Notes under the pieces: generated by a model
What the model saw: the letters and a program-made list of their open reading frames with translations, nothing else
The model's database searches: none
Told to the model about the DNA's origin: nothing
In this document: one piece after another, positions 8,946-18,778 of the stretch
Layout of the letters: each line of letters starts with the position of its first letter
Numbering within the stretch: the first letter of the stretch is position 1
Program-made: the position numbers and the translations under genes
Assembly: GCF_024807945.1 (NCBI RefSeq)
Contig: NZ_JANUFD010000001.1
Span: forward strand, 62,001-126,000
Direction of reading: 5' to 3'
DNA length: 64,000 nucleotides
Source: Pseudomonas sp. JUb42
Lineage (GTDB): Bacteria > Pseudomonadota > Gammaproteobacteria > Pseudomonadales > Pseudomonadaceae

Positions 8946-9803
8946 TCAGCTGAGGTCGCGGTGGCGGACCTGAACGTTCTTGAGGGATTGTTGCAGCACT
9001 CGGCCCAGGCGTTCCGTCAGATAGACCGAGCGGTGATGCCCGCCGGTACAGCCAATCGCAATGGTGACGTAGGATCGATTGCTGGCGGCAAAGCGCGGCA
9101 GCCACTTGTTGAGGTAGGCAAAGATGTCCTGAAACATCTCTTCGACATCAGGTTGGGCCGCGAGGTAGTCGGCAACGGGTTGATCAAGCCCGGACTGCTC
9201 GCGCAGCTCGGGTTTCCAGTAAGGGTTGGGCAGGCAGCGTACGTCGAATACCACATCGGCTTCCACGGGCATGCCGCGCTTGAAGCCGAAGGATTCGATC
9301 AGGATCGCGGTGCCTGGCTCAGGTTTGTCCAGCAGCCGCAGTTTCAGCGTGTCGCGCAGCTGGTAGAGATTCAGGTGGGTCGTGTCGATGGACAGGTCAG
9401 CCAGGTCGATGATCGGGCTCAGCAGTTTGCTCTCGTCACGTATCGCTTCAGCCAGGGAGCGGTTGGCATTGCTCAGGGGGTGGCGACGACGGGTTTCCGA
9501 GAAGCGCTTGAACAGGGTGGCTTCGTCCGCATCAAGGTAGATAACGTCGCAGCGGATATTGCGCGAGCGCACCTCTTCGAGCATTTGCGGAAAGCGGGTC
9601 AGGTGGCTGGGCAGGTTGCGTGCATCGATGGACACGGCGAGCATCGGCTCGGCCAGCTCGGTATTGATCAGTGCGCGTTCAGCCAGCTCCGGCAGCAGGC
9701 CGGCGGGGAGGTTGTCGACGCAATAAAAGCCGCTGTCCTCCAGAACATCGAGGGCCGTGCTCTTGCCTGAGCCGGAGCGACCGCTGACGATGATCATGCG
9801 CAT
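8946..9803 (-). CDS. rapZ: RNase adapter / nucleotide-binding protein RapZ (YvcJ family)
   Basis: A 285-residue protein with an N-terminal P-loop (GRSGSGKST, residues 8-16), the Walker-B-like block [24 protein letters not shown], and a C-terminal domain with the conserved [16 protein letters not shown] motif. In E. coli RapZ recognises a small RNA and directs RNase E to control glucosamine-6-phosphate synthase; in Pseudomonas the partner RNA is not established. It begins 2 bp after the ptsN stop, so the two are tightly coupled. Confidence 0.95.
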   Translation of the reverse strand: MRMIIVSGRSGSGKSTALDVLEDSGFYCVDNLPAGLLPELAERALINTELAEPMLAVSIDARNLPSHLTRFPQMLEEVRSRNIRCDVIYLDADEATLFKRFSETRRRHPLSNANRSLAEAIRDESKLLSPIIDLADLSIDTTHLNLYQLRDTLKLRLLDKPEPGTAILIESFGFKRGMPVEADVVFDVRCLPNPYWKPELREQSGLDQPVADYLAAQPDVEEMFQDIFAYLNKWLPRFAASNRSYVTIAIGCTGGHHRSVYLTERLGRVLQQSLKNVQVRHRDLS

Positions 9804-9805
9804 GA

Positions 9806-10273
9806 TCAGTGGCCGTTCTGCACGTCCAGTACCACTTGATAAAGCAGCTCGCTGCTTTTGGCACTGCGTAGTTTTTTGCGGTTATCGGCGTTATCCAGCA
9901 TGCCTGCGATCTGGCGCAGCAACTCCAGATGGGCATCGGTTGCCGCTTCGGGGACGAGCAAAACAAACAACAGGTCGACAGGCGCGCCATCAATAGCGTC
10001 GAATTCTATCTTTTCTTTCAGATGAAGCACTGCGCTGATCGGTGAGGTTAAGCCCCTCAGCCGGCAGTGTGGAATGGCGATACCATTGCCAAAACCGGTC
10101 GAGCCGAGTTTTTCGCGGGCAATAAGATGCTCGTAAACGTCTTGCTGATCAATCTCAGGGGTTGTCCCCTTGGCAATCAGCCTGGCGATTTCTTCGAGCA
10201 CCTTTTTTTTACTGGTGCCTGGCACGTCCACGAATGAACGGCCAGGGGTCAGGATATTTTCAAGTCGGATCAT
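9806..10273 (-). CDS. ptsN: PTS EIIA-Ntr
   Basis: A 155-residue EIIA domain of the fructose/mannitol family. The active-site histidine is His69 in GIAIPHCRL. PtsN receives phosphate from NPr (the ptsO product) and, in its phosphorylated or unphosphorylated form, modulates sigma-54 promoters, K+ uptake and stress pathways in Pseudomonas. It is 12 bp downstream of hpf and 2 bp upstream of rapZ. Confidence 0.96.
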   Translation of the reverse strand: MIRLENILTPGRSFVDVPGTSKKKVLEEIARLIAKGTTPEIDQQDVYEHLIAREKLGSTGFGNGIAIPHCRLRGLTSPISAVLHLKEKIEFDAIDGAPVDLLFVLLVPEAATDAHLELLRQIAGMLDNADNRKKLRSAKSSELLYQVVLDVQNGH

Positions 10274-10285
10274 GTAGGTGGGGTA

Positions 10286-10594
10286 TCAGCGCGCCGCTGC
10301 ACCTTGCAGGCTGCGTTGCTGTTTTTCCTTATGCTTGAGCAATTGTCTGTCGAGCTTGTCGGTCAGGAGGTCGATCGCTGCGTACATGTCGGCATGTTCC
10401 GCGTTGGCGACCACCTCTCCGCCGGGGATGTGCAGGGTGGCTTCGATTTTCTGTTTCAGCTTCTCGACCTCCATGATCACCTGCACATTGGTGATTTTGT
10501 CGAAGTGGCGCTCCAGTCGTCCGAGTTTCTCGGTGATGTAGTCGCGTAGGGCGTCGGTCACATCCAGTTGATGTCCACTGATGTTGACTTGCAT
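10286..10594 (-). CDS. hpf: ribosome hibernation promoting factor, short form
   Basis: A 102-residue protein of the HPF/RaiA (YfiA) sigma-54-modulation family, with MQVNISGHQLDVTDALRDYI at the start and 'ADMYAAIDLLTDKLDRQL' near the end. Short HPFs bind the decoding region of the 30S subunit and promote 100S ribosome dimers in stationary phase, preserving ribosomes. It follows rpoN by 76 bp; the gap holds a 7-bp GC-rich hairpin (10627-10644) without a T-tract, which may lower readthrough or stabilise the processed end. Confidence 0.95.
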   Translation of the reverse strand: MQVNISGHQLDVTDALRDYITEKLGRLERHFDKITNVQVIMEVEKLKQKIEATLHIPGGEVVANAEHADMYAAIDLLTDKLDRQLLKHKEKQQRSLQGAAAR

Positions 10595-10626
10595 ACCGCT
10601 TTCTCCTTATTGCCAGTGCATAGAGA

Positions 10627-10644
10627 GGCAGGCTGATGCCTGCC
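10627..10644 (-). other. GC-rich hairpin between rpoN and hpf
   Basis: ggcaggc (10627-10633) and gcctgcc (10638-10644) form a 7-bp stem with a TGAT loop. No T-run follows on either strand, so it is not a classical terminator; attenuation or mRNA stabilisation is possible. Confidence 0.5.
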
Positions 10645-10670
10645 ACTGGAACGCTGCCAGCTTGCCATCG

Positions 10671-12167
10671 TCACATCAGGCGCTTGCGCTCACTGGACGG
10701 TGCTATCCCAAGTGATTCGCGGTATTTGGCTACTGTGCGACGGGCTACTTGAATGCCTTGTGCCTCCAGTAAACCAGCGATCTTGCTGTCACTCAACGGC
10801 TTTTTCTGATTTTCCGCAGCAACCAGTTTTTTGATGATCGCGCGGATGGCCGTGGACGAGCATTCTCCGCCTTCGGAGGTGCTTACGTGGCTTGAGAAGA
10901 AATACTTCAGCTCGTAGATGCCGCGGGGGGTATGCATGAATTTCTGCGTGGTGACGCGGGAAATGGTCGATTCATGCATGCCGACCGCTTCGGCAATATC
11001 GTGCAGGACCAGAGGCTTCATCGCCTCGTCGCCGTACTCGAGGAAGCCGCGCTGGTGCTCGACGATCTGGGTGGCGACCTTCATCAGGGTTTCGTTGCGG
11101 CTCTGCAGGCTCTTGATGAACCAGCGGGCCTCCTGCAACTGATTGCGCATGAAGGTGTTGTCGGCACTGGTATCGGCGCGGCGGACAAAACCGGCGTACT
11201 GCGGATTGACGCGCAGGCGCGGCACCGATTCCTGATTGAGTTCGACCAGCCAGCGCTCGTTGTCCTTGCGCACGATCACGTCGGGGACCACGTATTCAGC
11301 TTCGGTGGACTCGATCTGTGAGCCTGGGCGCGGATTGAGGCTCTGTACCAGCTCGATGACCTGGCGCAGTTCCTCTTCCTTGAGCTTCATGCGGCGCATC
11401 AGTTGGGTGTAGTCGCGGCTGCCCAGCAGGTCGATGTAGTCGGTGACCAGGCGCTGCGCCTCGGCCAGCCAGCGGGTCTTTGCGGGCAGCTGGCGCAGTT
11501 GCAGCAACAGGCATTCGCTGAGGTTGCGCGCGCCGATGCCGGCCGGCTCGAATTGCTGGATACGGTGCAGCACCGCTTCTATTTCATCCAGTTCGATGTC
11601 CAGCTCGGGATCGAAGGCGTCGAGGATTTCTTCGAGCGTCTCGTCCAGGTAGCCCTGGTTGTTGATGCAGTCGATGAGCGTAACGGCGATCAGGCGATCG
11701 GTGTCGGACATCGGCGCCAGGTTCAGTTGCCAAAGCAGGTGGCTTTGCAGGCTTTCCCCGGCCGAGGTACGGGTGGTGAAGTCCCACTCGTCGTCATCAT
11801 TGCTGGGCAGGCTGCTGGCGCTGGTCTGGTAGACGTCTTCCCAGGCGGTATCCACCGGCAATTCGTTGGGGATGCGTTCGCCCCATTCACCGTCTTCCAG
11901 GTTGTCCACGGTTGGCGCGGATTCCTGCTGGTAGGTCGGCTCCTGGATCTCGGTGCTGGTTTTTGCTTCGACGTTGTCGGCCAGTGGGTCGGCGTTGTCG
12001 AAGTCGTCGCCTTCTTCCTGGCGTTCCAGCATGGGATTGGACTCCAGCGCTTCCTGGATTTCCTGTTGAAGGTCCAGAGTCGACAACTGAAGTAAGCGGA
12101 TGGCCTGTTGCAGCTGCGGCGTCATCGTCAGCTGCTGGCCCATTCTCAAGACTAGCGATGGTTTCAT
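10671..12167 (-). CDS. rpoN: RNA polymerase sigma-54 factor RpoN
   Basis: A 498-residue sigma-54. Region I is Gln/Leu-rich ([21 protein letters not shown]), followed by the long acidic region II (about residues 50-125), the core-binding domain, a helix-turn-helix ([20 protein letters not shown]) and the RpoN box [10 protein letters not shown] at residues 475-484, which reads the -24 element. It directs nitrogen, motility and catabolic promoters activated by bEBPs. The start at 12167 gives the family N-terminus; an in-frame upstream codon adds 14 unrelated residues. Confidence 0.97.
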   Translation of the reverse strand: MKPSLVLRMGQQLTMTPQLQQAIRLLQLSTLDLQQEIQEALESNPMLERQEEGDDFDNADPLADNVEAKTSTEIQEPTYQQESAPTVDNLEDGEWGERIPNELPVDTAWEDVYQTSASSLPSNDDDEWDFTTRTSAGESLQSHLLWQLNLAPMSDTDRLIAVTLIDCINNQGYLDETLEEILDAFDPELDIELDEIEAVLHRIQQFEPAGIGARNLSECLLLQLRQLPAKTRWLAEAQRLVTDYIDLLGSRDYTQLMRRMKLKEEELRQVIELVQSLNPRPGSQIESTEAEYVVPDVIVRKDNERWLVELNQESVPRLRVNPQYAGFVRRADTSADNTFMRNQLQEARWFIKSLQSRNETLMKVATQIVEHQRGFLEYGDEAMKPLVLHDIAEAVGMHESTISRVTTQKFMHTPRGIYELKYFFSSHVSTSEGGECSSTAIRAIIKKLVAAENQKKPLSDSKIAGLLEAQGIQVARRTVAKYRESLGIAPSSERKRLM

Positions 12168-12243
12168 GGCTGGGGCTAAACACCTTATTCGCCGGCGCAC
12201 ACGCGCCATCCACTACAGGGCGCCGGGGCGCCAACATAAGCAA

Positions 12244-12299
12244 ATTATATGCCTGAAACCGAAGTGTTTGCCTAGAGTGTGATGCAATTAAAATTGCAT
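12244..12299 (-). promoter_or_regulatory. candidate rpoN promoter region with 9-bp palindrome
   Basis: On the reverse strand a TATAAT hexamer lies at 12249-12244, 77 bp upstream of the rpoN ATG, without a convincing -35. About 30 bp further upstream is a perfect inverted repeat GATGCAATT-AA-AATTGCATC (12281-12300), which could be an operator for a dimeric regulator or a hairpin at the end of lptB mRNA. The sequence only shows the elements; the function is inferred. Confidence 0.5.
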
Positions 12300-12352
12300 C
12301 ATCCCCGGCCCTCAGGCATTGCCCATTGCAGGACAGTGAAACATCGCAGCCA

Positions 12353-13078
12353 TCAGAGGCGAAATTCGTGTCCGAGGTAGACTTCTTTCACCAGCTGGTT
12401 GGCCATGATAGTGGCCGAGTCGCCTTCGGCGATCAGTTGCCCATCGTTGACGATGTAGGCGGTTTCGCAGATATCCAGGGTTTCACGGACGTTGTGGTCA
12501 GTGATAAGGACGCCGATGCCCTTGGCCTTGAGGTGGTAAATGATTTGCTTGATGTCGCCGACCGAAATCGGGTCCACGCCGGCGAAAGGTTCGTCGAGCA
12601 GGATGAATTTCGGTGAAGTTGCCAGTGCGCGGGCGATCTCGACCCGGCGACGTTCACCGCCGGACAGGCTCATGCCCAGGTTGTCGCGGATGTGGCTGAT
12701 GTGGAACTCCTGCAGCAGGCTTTCAAGCTCCTTGCGGCGGGCAGCAGCATCCAGCTCGCTACGGGTCTCGAGGATGGCCATGATGTTGTCGGCTACCGAG
12801 AGCTTGCGGAAGATCGAGGCTTCCTGGGGCAGGTAGCCGATACCGGCACGGGCACGACCATGCATCGGGGTGTGGCTGACGTCGAGGTCGTCGATCAGCA
12901 CGCGACCCTGATCGGCCTGAACCAGGCCGACAATCATATAGAAGCAGGTCGTCTTGCCCGCACCGTTGGGGCCGAGCAAGCCGACGATCTGACCGCTGTC
13001 GATGGACAGGCTCACATCGCGCACCACTTGGCGGGCCTTATAGCTTTTAGCCAAATGCTGGGCTTTCAGCGTTGCCAT
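12353..13078 (-). CDS. lptB: LPS export ABC transporter ATPase LptB
   Basis: A 241-residue ABC ATPase: Walker [11 protein letters not shown]-loop region, signature LSGGERRR, Walker [13 protein letters not shown] and the H-loop in ITDHNVRET. It powers LptFG (encoded elsewhere) to extract LPS from the inner membrane and push it across the Lpt bridge. Its start codon abuts the lptA stop, consistent with the kdsD-kdsC-lptC-lptA-lptB operon. Confidence 0.97.
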   Translation of the reverse strand: MATLKAQHLAKSYKARQVVRDVSLSIDSGQIVGLLGPNGAGKTTCFYMIVGLVQADQGRVLIDDLDVSHTPMHGRARAGIGYLPQEASIFRKLSVADNIMAILETRSELDAAARRKELESLLQEFHISHIRDNLGMSLSGGERRRVEIARALATSPKFILLDEPFAGVDPISVGDIKQIIYHLKAKGIGVLITDHNVRETLDICETAYIVNDGQLIAEGDSATIMANQLVKEVYLGHEFRL

Positions 13079-13633
13079 TTACTGGGCCTTCTGCGGAGTG
13101 GTCGGTGGAGTGGTCTTGTTCTTCGGCTGGATAACCATGTCGATGCGCGGACGTGGCGCGGTGACCTTGGCACCGTTGGCACGGCCGGCGTTGACCACTT
13201 GCTTGACGGTGTCATAGACGATTTTTTCGCCTTCGGACGTGTTGCCGTCGTTGATGACCTTGGCCTTGTCGATCAGCACGATGCGGTTCTGCGCGGCAAA
13301 GTACTGGATCGTTACGCCATAGGCCTGGACGATGGGTTTATCCACCTGGGGCTTCTGCTCGTAGTAGGCCAGGTTGCCGACTGAGGTGAACACGTCGACG
13401 TCACCCTGGGCGTTACGCGTGATGGTCACGGTGTTGCCGGTGATCTTCATGGTGCCCTGAGTGATGATGACGTTGCCCTTGTAGGTGGCAACGCCCTGCT
13501 TGTCATCGAGCTGAGCATCGTCAGACTGGATGTGGATTGGCTGATCGCGGTCGGTCGGCAGGGACCAGGCGCTCGCGCTTCCCAGTGCTGCACCCAGGCC
13601 AAGCAAAAAAGGAAGGGTATTAACGAGCCTCAT
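13079..13633 (-). CDS. lptA: periplasmic LPS bridge protein LptA
   Basis: A 184-residue OstA-like protein with a signal peptide (MRLVNTLPFLLGLGAALGSASA, cleavage around residue 22) and the beta-jellyroll core beginning PIHIQSDDAQLDDKQGVATYKGNV. It polymerises into the periplasmic bridge between LptC and LptD. The C-terminal tail is Pro/Lys/Thr-rich. Its start overlaps the 3' end of lptC by 14 nt. Confidence 0.96.
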   Translation of the reverse strand: MRLVNTLPFLLGLGAALGSASAWSLPTDRDQPIHIQSDDAQLDDKQGVATYKGNVIITQGTMKITGNTVTITRNAQGDVDVFTSVGNLAYYEQKPQVDKPIVQAYGVTIQYFAAQNRIVLIDKAKVINDGNTSEGEKIVYDTVKQVVNAGRANGAKVTAPRPRIDMVIQPKNKTTPPTTPQKAQ

Positions 13634-14192
13634 ACTGCCCTCTTACGTTGGATAGCAAGTTGATCTTGCTGTCATTCAAGTACGCTTTCATTCCCTTGGC
13701 CGTAGTCACACCGCCAGCGCCGTCGATTCTAACGGCTTGCTCGGTCTGCGCATATTGCTTCTGCGGGAATACAGTCATACGGCTACTGGTAATGATGGTG
13801 GTGCGGTTTCTTTCATCGGTGCGCGCAACGCGCACATTGTCGATCAGTTCAACCTGGTCGCCGCCCGAAGACACTTCTGCCTGTTTGCTCTGCACGTGCC
13901 ACGGGAAGGCCGTGCCGCGATACATGAACATGTCCGGGTTGGTCAGCCAGCTCACGTCGGTGGCCTTGAGGTGCTCGACCTTGTCGGACGTCAGTTCATA
14001 TTGCACGCCGCCATCGGGCAGGTACTGCACGGTGTGGGCGTTGGTCGCATAGAAGTCGATGGCGGTGTCGTCGACGCTCGCCTTGGTCTTGTCCAGAAAG
14101 CTTTCCGGGTTGATGTTCCAGTAGCCTGCGGCCGCCAGCAGCAGGGCCAGCACTCCGAAGACCAGGAACGTACGAAATCTTTTGCTTAGCAT
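13620..14192 (-). CDS. lptC: LPS export protein LptC
   Basis: A 190-residue bitopic inner-membrane protein: one N-terminal transmembrane helix (residues 8-24, FLVFGVLALLLAAAGYW) followed by a periplasmic OstA-like jellyroll (block 'YLPDGGVQYELTSDKVEHL'). It accepts LPS from LptBFG and passes it to LptA. It overlaps lptA by 14 nt and follows kdsC by 9 bp. Confidence 0.95.
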   Translation of the reverse strand: MLSKRFRTFLVFGVLALLLAAAGYWNINPESFLDKTKASVDDTAIDFYATNAHTVQYLPDGGVQYELTSDKVEHLKATDVSWLTNPDMFMYRGTAFPWHVQSKQAEVSSGGDQVELIDNVRVARTDERNRTTIITSSRMTVFPQKQYAQTEQAVRIDGAGGVTTAKGMKAYLNDSKINLLSNVRGQYEAR

Positions 14193-14201
14193 AAATGGCT
14201 T

Positions 14202-14726
14202 CTATAAGTAGGCGGCGTTGGCCGCTTCGAGGCTGCCCTGAGCGCTGAGAATCAGCTCGCAGAACTCGCGCGCAGCGCCTTCGCCACCGCGTGCCCGGGT
14301 CACGCCATGGGCGTGTTGGCGCACGAAACTTGCGGCATTGGCGACGGCCATGCCCAGGCCGACACGACGGATAACGGGTAAGTCTGGCAGATCATCACCC
14401 AGATAGGCGACTTGTTCGTAACTCAAGTTGAGTTGACCGAGCAATTCGTCGAGTACAACCAGCTTGTCTTCGCGGCCCTGATACAGGTGCGGGATGCCCA
14501 GATTCTTCGCCCGGCGCTCGACCACCGGAGTCTTGCGTCCGCTGATGATAGCCGTGGTAACGCCTGCCGCCATGAGCATCTTGATGCCCTGGCCGTCGAG
14601 GGTGTTGAAGGTCTTGAATTCGCTGCCGTCTTCGAGAAAGTACAGGCGGCCGTCGGTCAGCACGCCGTCGACGTCGAACACGGCGAGTTTGATCTGTTTG
14701 CCGCGTTGCAGCAGATCTGCGTTCAT
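14202..14726 (-). CDS. kdsC: 3-deoxy-D-manno-octulosonate 8-phosphate phosphatase KdsC
   Basis: A HAD-family phosphatase of about 174 residues with the nucleophile motif FDVDGVLTDG and the conserved 'YLGDDLPDLPV' Asp block. It removes the phosphate of Kdo-8-P in LPS inner-core synthesis. Two starts are possible: ATG at 14741, overlapping the kdsD stop by one base, and ATG at 14726, which has GGAG at 14738-14735 and gives the usual family N-terminus (MNADLLQRG); I prefer 14726. Confidence 0.92.
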   Translation of the reverse strand: MNADLLQRGKQIKLAVFDVDGVLTDGRLYFLEDGSEFKTFNTLDGQGIKMLMAAGVTTAIISGRKTPVVERRAKNLGIPHLYQGREDKLVVLDELLGQLNLSYEQVAYLGDDLPDLPVIRRVGLGMAVANAASFVRQHAHGVTRARGGEGAAREFCELILSAQGSLEAANAAYL

Positions 14727-14740
14727 TTCGGCGTTCTCCA

Positions 14741-15715
14741 TTACATGACACCCGCGCGCAGAAGGTCCTGCAGGTTGAAGGCGCCCACCGGACGGTCGTC
14801 TTCGTCGACGACGATCAGCGCGCCAATCTTGTGGTCTTCCATGATTTTCAGGGCCTGGGCGGCGAGCATGTCGGCCTTGGCGGTCTTGCCGTGCACGGTC
14901 ATCACTTCGTCGATGGTGGTCTGGCGGATATCGATCGGGCGGTCCAGGGTGCGGCGCAGGTCGCCGTCCGTGAAGATCCCGGCCAGGCGGCCGTCGGTTT
15001 CCAGGATAGCGGTCATGCCCAGGCCCTTGCGGGTCATTTCCATTAGCGCGTCGCGCAGCAGGGTGCCGCGCTGCACCTGGGGCAGGTCAGCGCCGCTGTG
15101 CATGACGTTCTCCACCTTGAGCAACAGGCGCCGGCCCAGTGCACCGCCAGGGTGGGAGAAAGCGAAATCTTCGGCGGTGAAGCCGCGGGCATCGAGCAGG
15201 GCAACCGCCAGGGCATCGCCCATGACCAGCGAAGCAGTAGTCGAGGAGGTCGGTGCCAGGTTCAGCGAGCAGGCTTCATGCTCGACATGGGCGTTCAGGC
15301 TGATGTCGGCGGCTTTGGCCAAGGTCGAGGTGGGGTTGCCGGTCAGGCTGATCATCTTGATGCCCAGGCGCTTGATCAGCGGCAGCAGGGTGACGATTTC
15401 GTTGGTGGTGCCCGAGTTGGACAGCGCCAGAATGATGTCATCCCGGGTAATCATGCCCATGTCGCCATGACTGGCTTCGGCCGGATGCACGAAAAAAGCC
15501 GGGGTGCCGGTGCTGGCCAGGGTTGCGGCGACCTTGCGGCCGATATGCCCGGACTTGCCCATGCCGACCACCACGACGCGGCCGCGACTGGCCAGAATCA
15601 TTTCGCACGCGCGCACGAACTCCGCATCGATAAAGCCCAGCAGGCCTTCTACGGCTTCCATTTCGAGGCGGATGGTGCGTTGTGCGGATTGAATCAGGTC
15701 GCTGGATTGGCTCAT
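14741..15715 (-). CDS. kdsD: D-arabinose 5-phosphate isomerase KdsD
   Basis: A 324-residue protein with an N-terminal sugar isomerase (SIS) domain (about 40-175; GMGKSGHIGRKVAATLASTG) followed by two CBS domains (about 205-320, ending IGALIVVDEDDRPVGAFNL). It interconverts ribulose-5-P and arabinose-5-P, the first step to Kdo. It is the first gene of the reverse-strand kdsD-kdsC-lptCAB run. Confidence 0.96.
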   Translation of the reverse strand: MSQSSDLIQSAQRTIRLEMEAVEGLLGFIDAEFVRACEMILASRGRVVVVGMGKSGHIGRKVAATLASTGTPAFFVHPAEASHGDMGMITRDDIILALSNSGTTNEIVTLLPLIKRLGIKMISLTGNPTSTLAKAADISLNAHVEHEACSLNLAPTSSTTASLVMGDALAVALLDARGFTAEDFAFSHPGGALGRRLLLKVENVMHSGADLPQVQRGTLLRDALMEMTRKGLGMTAILETDGRLAGIFTDGDLRRTLDRPIDIRQTTIDEVMTVHGKTAKADMLAAQALKIMEDHKIGALIVVDEDDRPVGAFNLQDLLRAGVM

Positions 15716-15748
15716 AGCGGAAATCGGTCAGCCTGTAAAAAGGCGGCG

Positions 15749-15754
15749 ATTATA
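15749..15754 (-). promoter_or_regulatory. candidate -10 box of the kdsD-lpt operon
   Basis: A perfect TATAAT on the reverse strand, 34 bp upstream of the kdsD start. The -35 region 17 nt upstream is not a good match, so an activator or alternative sigma input is possible. The rest of the 318-bp gap to mlaF holds the divergent mlaF promoter and no gene that I can see. Confidence 0.5.
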
Positions 15755-15916
15755 ACGGTAATGCACGATTCCCTCACGCTTGATCGTCGCACTTTGAATT
15801 TGCGCACATTTCTTGCGTGCGACAGGCCGTAAATGCGGGCCATTTGCCATATCCCTGCATGTATCAGGGATGTATCAAATATCTGTCCTCGTGCTGAATG
15901 AAGCAGGGTTCTCTCT

Positions 15917-15945
15917 TTGGCGTCCCTCTCATGCGGTGGTATAGT
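15917..15945 (+). promoter_or_regulatory. predicted mlaFEDCB promoter
   Basis: TTGGCG (15917-15922), 17-nt spacer, TATAGT (15940-15945): a good sigma-70 promoter, about 90 bp upstream of the mlaF ATG. Confidence 0.7.
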
Positions 15946-16033
15946 TCGCCGCTTGTTCGACCCACCTAGATAGCCTGTCCCCCTGCCATAGGGCTCGGCA
16001 GCTGAGAGTGAGGTTGTATCGCAAGGAGTCTAG

Positions 16034-16843
16034 ATGAGCGCCGATAACGCCTACGCGATCGAGCTGAAGGGCGTGTCCTTCAAGCGCGGTACGCGCAGCA
16101 TCTTCAATAATGTCGACATTCAAATTCCCAGGGGCAAGGTCACCGGCATCATGGGGCCTTCGGGCAGCGGCAAGACCACCTTGCTGCGTCTGATGGGGGC
16201 ACAGCTTCGTCCGTCAAACGGTGAAGTCTGGGTCAATGGGCAGAATCTGCCGAAACTGTCGCGCAGTGATCTGTTCGATGCCCGCAAGCAAATGGGTGTT
16301 CTTTTTCAAAGCGGTGCCTTGTTTACCGATCTCGATGTCTTCGAGAACGTGGCCTTTCCGCTGCGTGTGCATACCGAACTTCCCGAAGAAATGATTCGTG
16401 ACATTGTCCTGCTCAAGTTGCAGGCGGTGGGGTTGCGCGGTGCCATCGAGCTTATGCCCGATGAGTTGTCCGGCGGCATGAAGCGGCGCGTGGCCCTGGC
16501 CCGTGCCATCGCCCTGGATCCTCAGGTGCTGATGTACGACGAACCCTTTGTTGGTCAGGACCCGATCGCCATGGGCGTACTGGTACGCCTGATCCGCCTG
16601 CTCAACGATGCGTTGGGGATCACCAGTGTCGTGGTTTCCCATGACCTGGCCGAGACCGCGAGCATTGCCGACTACCTCTATGTGGTCGGCGACGGTCAGG
16701 TGCTGGGCCAGGGTACGCCGCAGGACCTGATGAACTCGGACAACCCGCGCCTGCGCCAATTCATGACCGGCGATCCGGACGGCCCCGTGCCGTTCCACTA
16801 TCCGGCGCCGGATTTTCGCGAAGATCTTTTGGGGAAGCGCTGA
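16034..16843 (+). CDS. mlaF: phospholipid transport ABC ATPase MlaF (Ttg2A)
   Basis: A 269-residue ABC ATPase: Walker [10 protein letters not shown], signature LSGGMKRR, Walker [13 protein letters not shown]. With MlaE, MlaD and MlaB it forms the inner-membrane complex that moves phospholipids between inner and outer membranes and keeps the outer leaflet asymmetric; in P. putida the locus was first named ttg2 for toluene tolerance. ATG follows AAGGAG. It overlaps mlaE by 1 nt. Confidence 0.96.
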   Translation: MSADNAYAIELKGVSFKRGTRSIFNNVDIQIPRGKVTGIMGPSGSGKTTLLRLMGAQLRPSNGEVWVNGQNLPKLSRSDLFDARKQMGVLFQSGALFTDLDVFENVAFPLRVHTELPEEMIRDIVLLKLQAVGLRGAIELMPDELSGGMKRRVALARAIALDPQVLMYDEPFVGQDPIAMGVLVRLIRLLNDALGITSVVVSHDLAETASIADYLYVVGDGQVLGQGTPQDLMNSDNPRLRQFMTGDPDGPVPFHYPAPDFREDLLGKR

Positions 16844-17640
16844 TGCGCAGAAAGTCATTACTGGACCGCGTTGCCCATCTGGGGCAGGGGGCCATTGAAA
16901 CCGTCACGATACTGGGGCGCTCAGGTTTGTTCCTGGTCCACGCCCTGCTGGGCCGTGGCGGGATTGGCGGCGGCTTTCAGCTGCTGATCAAACAGTTGTA
17001 CTCGGTGGGTGTCTTGTCGCTGGCGATCATCGTCGTATCAGGCATATTCATCGGCATGGTGCTGTCGCTGCAGGGTTTCAGCATTCTGGCCAAATACGGT
17101 TCCGAGCAGGCCGTCGGGCAGATGGTGGCATTGACCTTGCTGCGTGAGTTGGGTCCGGTGGTGACGGCTTTGCTGTTTGCCGGGCGCGCAGGTTCGGCGT
17201 TGACCGCCGAGATTGGCAACATGAAGTCCACCGAGCAGCTGTCGAGTCTGGAAATGATTGGGGTCGACCCGCTCAAGTACATCGTCGCGCCGCGTTTGTG
17301 GGCGGGCTTCATCTCCTTGCCGGTGCTGGCGTTGATTTTCAATGTGGTGGGTATCTGGGGCGGATCCTGGGTGGCTATCGATTGGCTGGGTGTGTATGAG
17401 GGTTCCTTCTGGGCCAACATGCAAAACAGCGTCTCTTTTACAGATGACGTAGCCAATGGCGTTATTAAAAGCATAGTCTTTGCTTTTGTGGTGACCTGGA
17501 TCGCCGTGTTCCAGGGTTACGACTGTGAGCCCACTTCAGAAGGGATCAGCCGTGCCACGACCAAGACTGTCGTGTATTCCTCCTTGGCCGTATTGGGCCT
17601 GGACTTCATTTTGACCGCCTTGATGTTTGGAGATTTCTGA
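16843..17640 (+). CDS. mlaE: phospholipid transport permease MlaE
   Basis: A 265-residue MlaE-family permease with several hydrophobic helices and the conserved '[20 protein letters not shown]' coupling segment and '[17 protein letters not shown]' helix. It is the membrane channel of the Mla importer/exporter. Start and stop overlap its neighbours by one base (ATGATG and TGATGC junctions), so translation is coupled to mlaF and mlaD. Confidence 0.95.
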   Translation: MRRKSLLDRVAHLGQGAIETVTILGRSGLFLVHALLGRGGIGGGFQLLIKQLYSVGVLSLAIIVVSGIFIGMVLSLQGFSILAKYGSEQAVGQMVALTLLRELGPVVTALLFAGRAGSALTAEIGNMKSTEQLSSLEMIGVDPLKYIVAPRLWAGFISLPVLALIFNVVGIWGGSWVAIDWLGVYEGSFWANMQNSVSFTDDVANGVIKSIVFAFVVTWIAVFQGYDCEPTSEGISRATTKTVVYSSLAVLGLDFILTALMFGDF

Positions 17641-18107
17641 TGCAAAACCGCACCATCGAAACAGGTGTCGGCCTGTTCCTGCTGGCCGGCCTGCTGGCTT
17701 TGCTCTTGCTGGCCCTGCGGGTCAGTGGTCTGACAGCTACGACGGCCAACGATACTTATAAACTTTATGCGTATTTCGACAATATCGCCGGTTTGACTGT
17801 CAGAGCGAAGGTGAGCATGGCCGGTGTCACCATCGGCAAGGTCACTGCAATCGATCTGGATCGTGAAAGTTTTACCGGGAAGGTGACGATGGAAGTGCAG
17901 AAAGGCGTGAACAACCTGCCAATCGATTCGACTGCTTCGATCCTGACGGCGGGGCTGCTGGGCGAGAAATACATCGGCCTCAGCGTCGGCGGCGATTCGA
18001 AGCTGTTGGCCGATGGCGGCGTGATTCACGACACCCAGTCGTCCCTTGTACTGGAAGACCTGATCGGCAAATTCCTGCTCAACACTGTGAGCAAAGACGC
18101 TAAATGA
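17640..18107 (+). CDS. mlaD: MCE-domain lipid-binding protein MlaD
   Basis: A 155-residue protein with one N-terminal transmembrane helix (residues 10-28) and a single MCE domain (about 38-120, DNIAGLTVRAKVSMAGVTIGKV). Hexameric MlaD forms the periplasmic ring through which phospholipids pass between MlaE and MlaC. It is coupled to mlaE (1-nt overlap) and to mlaC. Confidence 0.95.
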   Translation: MQNRTIETGVGLFLLAGLLALLLLALRVSGLTATTANDTYKLYAYFDNIAGLTVRAKVSMAGVTIGKVTAIDLDRESFTGKVTMEVQKGVNNLPIDSTASILTAGLLGEKYIGLSVGGDSKLLADGGVIHDTQSSLVLEDLIGKFLLNTVSKDAK

Positions 18108-18118
18108 GGATGTCTGAC

Positions 18119-18778
18119 ATGATCTCGACCTTGCGCCGCGGTCTGCTGGTCCTGCTGGCTGTAGTGCCAATGCTGGCCAATGCTGCGGCAGACCAGTCCG
18201 CCCATGACCTGGTGGATCGCACGACCAAGCAGCTGTTGAGTGACCTGGCTGCGAACAAAGAAACCTATAAAAGCAACCCGAGTGCTTTTTATGATGCGCT
18301 GAACGGTATCGTCGGCCCGGCCATCGATGCCGACGGCATTTCCAAGAGCATCATGACCGTCAAGTACTCGCGCAAGGCCACGCCTGCGCAGATGCAGCGC
18401 TTCCAGGAAAACTTCAAGCGCAGCCTGATCCAGTTCTATGGCAATGCCTTGCTCGAGTACAACAACCAGGGCATTACCGTATCGCCGGCCAAGGAAGAAG
18501 GCGCCGACCGGACCAGCGTGGATATGCAGGTCAAGGGTAATAACGGCGCGGTCTATCCGGTTTCCTACACCCTCGAAAAAATCGACGGCCAGTGGAAGGT
18601 GCGCAACGTGATTATCAACGGCATCAATATCGGCAAGCTGTTCCGTGACCAGTTTGCCGATTCGATGCAGCGTAACGGCAACGACCTCGACAAGACCATC
18701 GATGGCTGGGCCGGCGAAGTTGCCAAGGCCAAGGAAACCACCGTCGACGCAGCACAGAAGGCGCCACAAGGTGAGTGA
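18119..18778 (+). CDS. mlaC: periplasmic phospholipid-binding protein MlaC
   Basis: About 219 residues with a signal peptide (MISTLRRGLLVLLAVVPMLANA) and the Tol-Tol-Ttg2 (MlaC) domain. It shuttles phospholipids between the MlaA outer-membrane complex (elsewhere) and MlaFEDB. ATG 18119 has TGAGGA at a normal spacing and puts the positively charged n-region directly at the start; in-frame ATGs at 18104 (overlapping the mlaD stop) and 18110 are alternatives. Confidence 0.93.
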   Translation: MISTLRRGLLVLLAVVPMLANAAADQSAHDLVDRTTKQLLSDLAANKETYKSNPSAFYDALNGIVGPAIDADGISKSIMTVKYSRKATPAQMQRFQENFKRSLIQFYGNALLEYNNQGITVSPAKEEGADRTSVDMQVKGNNGAVYPVSYTLEKIDGQWKVRNVIINGINIGKLFRDQFADSMQRNGNDLDKTIDGWAGEVAKAKETTVDAAQKAPQGE

